This document shows, in pieces, positions 63,106 to 64,000 of a stretch of DNA of 64,000 nt; position 1 is the first letter of the stretch; each line of letters starts with the position of its first letter. The notes under the pieces were generated by a model. It had not been told where the DNA came from. It saw nothing but the letters and a program-made list of their open reading frames with translations, and made no database searches. The position numbers and the translations under genes were made by a program. Source of the stretch: Janthinobacterium tructae (GTDB lineage: Bacteria; Pseudomonadota; Gammaproteobacteria; Burkholderiales; Burkholderiaceae_D); the NCBI RefSeq assembly GCF_006517255.1, contig NZ_CP041185.1, positions 3,906,001 through 3,970,000 on the forward strand, in the 5' to 3' direction.

Positions 63106-64000
63106 TTGTCCATTACCCATCACGCTGCGCGCCGCCGCTCCGCCTGGTTATCCATCCTGCCGGCCCTGCTGTTGTCCACCCTGGCGCCATCCGCGCTGGC
63201 CGACACCACCACCGTTGCCACGCCCACCGCGCCGGTCGCCGCCAAGACAGCCTGGCAGGAAACGCGCCACGGCACGCTCGTCACGGACGACTACCGCTGG
63301 CTGCAAAAGAAGACCGATCCTGCCGTGATCGATTACCTGAATGCGGAAAACGCCTACACGGCGGCCGTCACGGCCCCGATCCAGCCGCTGGCCGACAAGG
63401 TGACTGCGGAGATCAAGGGCCGCATGCAGGAAGTGGATCTGTCCGTGCCTGCGCGCCAGGGTAACTTTTACTATTACACGCGCACGGAAGCGGGCAAGCA
63501 ATACCCGCTGCATTGCCGCCGCCCTGTCGGCGCTGGCGGCGCCTACGATGCGCAGGCAGCTGAGGAAATCCTGCTGGACCAGAATCAATTGGCCGAAGGC
63601 CACAAATTCTTTGCCGTGCGCGCGTTTGCCATCAGCCCGAATGAGCAATTGCTGGCCTATACCACCGACACGACGGGTTTCCGCCAGTACGAGCTGCATG
63701 TCAAGGATTTGAAAACGGGCAAGTTGCTGGGCGATACCATGCCTAGAGTCACGTCGCTGGCCTGGGCGGCGGACAATGCCACGCTGATGCTGACGCAGGA
63801 AGACGCCACCACCAAGCGCGCGGACCGCTTGTTCCGCCTGGCCCTGGGCGGCACGCCGCAGCAGGTCTACCACGAGCCGGTGGAACAATTCGCCATCGGC
63901 GTGAGCCGCACGCGCGATCAGCGCTACTTTGTGCTCACCGCGCGCAGCACGGATACCAGCGAAGTGCTGCTGTTGCCAACGAACAAGCCGGAAGGCCATT
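63106..64000 (+). CDS. S9 family (oligopeptidase B-like) peptidase, 5' part
   Basis: The gene starts at TTG 63106, five bases after a perfect AAAGGAG box, and stays open to the window end (at least 298 residues). A signal peptide ends near SALA. The beta-propeller N-terminal part of a prolyl-oligopeptidase family enzyme follows, with the hallmark DDYRWLQ, IKGRMQEVDLSVPARQGNFYYYTRTEAGKQYPLHCR and LAYTTDTTGFRQYEL segments. The catalytic alpha/beta-hydrolase domain lies beyond the edge. Known family members cleave short peptides after basic residues. Export is suggested by the signal peptide. Confidence 0.88.
   Translation, partial: MSITHHAARRRSAWLSILPALLLSTLAPSALADTTTVATPTAPVAAKTAWQETRHGTLVTDDYRWLQKKTDPAVIDYLNAENAYTAAVTAPIQPLADKVTAEIKGRMQEVDLSVPARQGNFYYYTRTEAGKQYPLHCRRPVGAGGAYDAQAAEEILLDQNQLAEGHKFFAVRAFAISPNEQLLAYTTDTTGFRQYELHVKDLKTGKLLGDTMPRVTSLAWAADNATLMLTQEDATTKRADRLFRLALGGTPQQVYHEPVEQFAIGVSRTRDQRYFVLTARSTDTSEVLLLPTNKPEGH

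Noticed and set aside
62961..63113. Longer dinB start
   Set aside because: It would translate through the LexA box and into the divergent promoter; family members begin near the GTG or TTG chosen.
1..64000. tRNA, rRNA, CRISPR array or prophage
   Set aside because: No cloverleaf-like sequence, regular spaced repeats, integrase or phage structural gene was seen on reading both strands; a tRNAscan or CRISPR search would settle it.

Overview
The window looks like a chromosomal segment of a high-GC betaproteobacterium of the Oxalobacteraceae, most like Janthinobacterium or a close relative. This is inferred from three chemoreceptors (two ending in a WEEF tail), a Burkholderiales-type porin, GTP-dependent PEP carboxykinase, RdgC, and codon use with many GC-ending codons. 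No rRNA, tRNA, CRISPR array or prophage was found. Genes are densely packed on both strands, often in convergent pairs that overlap by a few bases.

Left third (1-23 kb). An HsdR restriction subunit sits at the left edge without visible HsdM or HsdS. It is followed by a diguanylate cyclase, an AI-2E family transporter, a chemoreceptor, a secreted MORN-repeat protein, a DMT exporter divergent from an AraC regulator, a MarC protein, a DinB-family protein, an MFS exporter and serine hydrolase operon divergent from a LysR regulator, a second chemoreceptor, and a very large stand-alone superfamily 1 helicase.

Middle (23-44 kb). A long nested hairpin separates the helicase from an HprRS/CusRS-type two-component system. 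That system is divergent from a secreted GlcG/HbpS-like protein and a periplasmic 5-hydroxyisourate hydrolase. Next come a YfcG-type glutathione transferase, a third chemoreceptor, several uncharacterised small proteins, FolE, NudC and a Fur-box-preceded Fiu-like catecholate siderophore receptor. A 406-bp IS110/IS1111 derivative with perfect terminal inverted repeats lies between this receptor and a C4-dicarboxylate block. The block contains a symporter with a good sigma-54 promoter, a porin, and a DctB/DctD pair that would activate it.

Right third (44-64 kb). An ABC ATPase is followed by a fused ABC permease/M1 metallopeptidase whose leader carries two hairpins. Then come a short-chain dehydrogenase, two small secreted proteins, divergent ssb and uvrA with a LexA box, pckG divergent from a 2-hydroxyacid dehydrogenase across a perfect palindrome, a half-size asparaginase, rdgC, dinB (Pol IV) with its own LexA box, and the start of an oligopeptidase B-like S9 peptidase that leaves the window.

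Functional themes are DNA repair and SOS (uvrA, ssb, dinB, rdgC), signal sensing (three chemoreceptors, a GGDEF enzyme, two two-component systems, two AraC regulators and one LysR), iron uptake, and dicarboxylate use feeding gluconeogenesis through pckG. Nothing seen is certainly a new system. The best candidates for something undescribed are the long-insert helicase, the IS110-derived miniature element, the 23.3-kb structured element and the permease-peptidase fusion.
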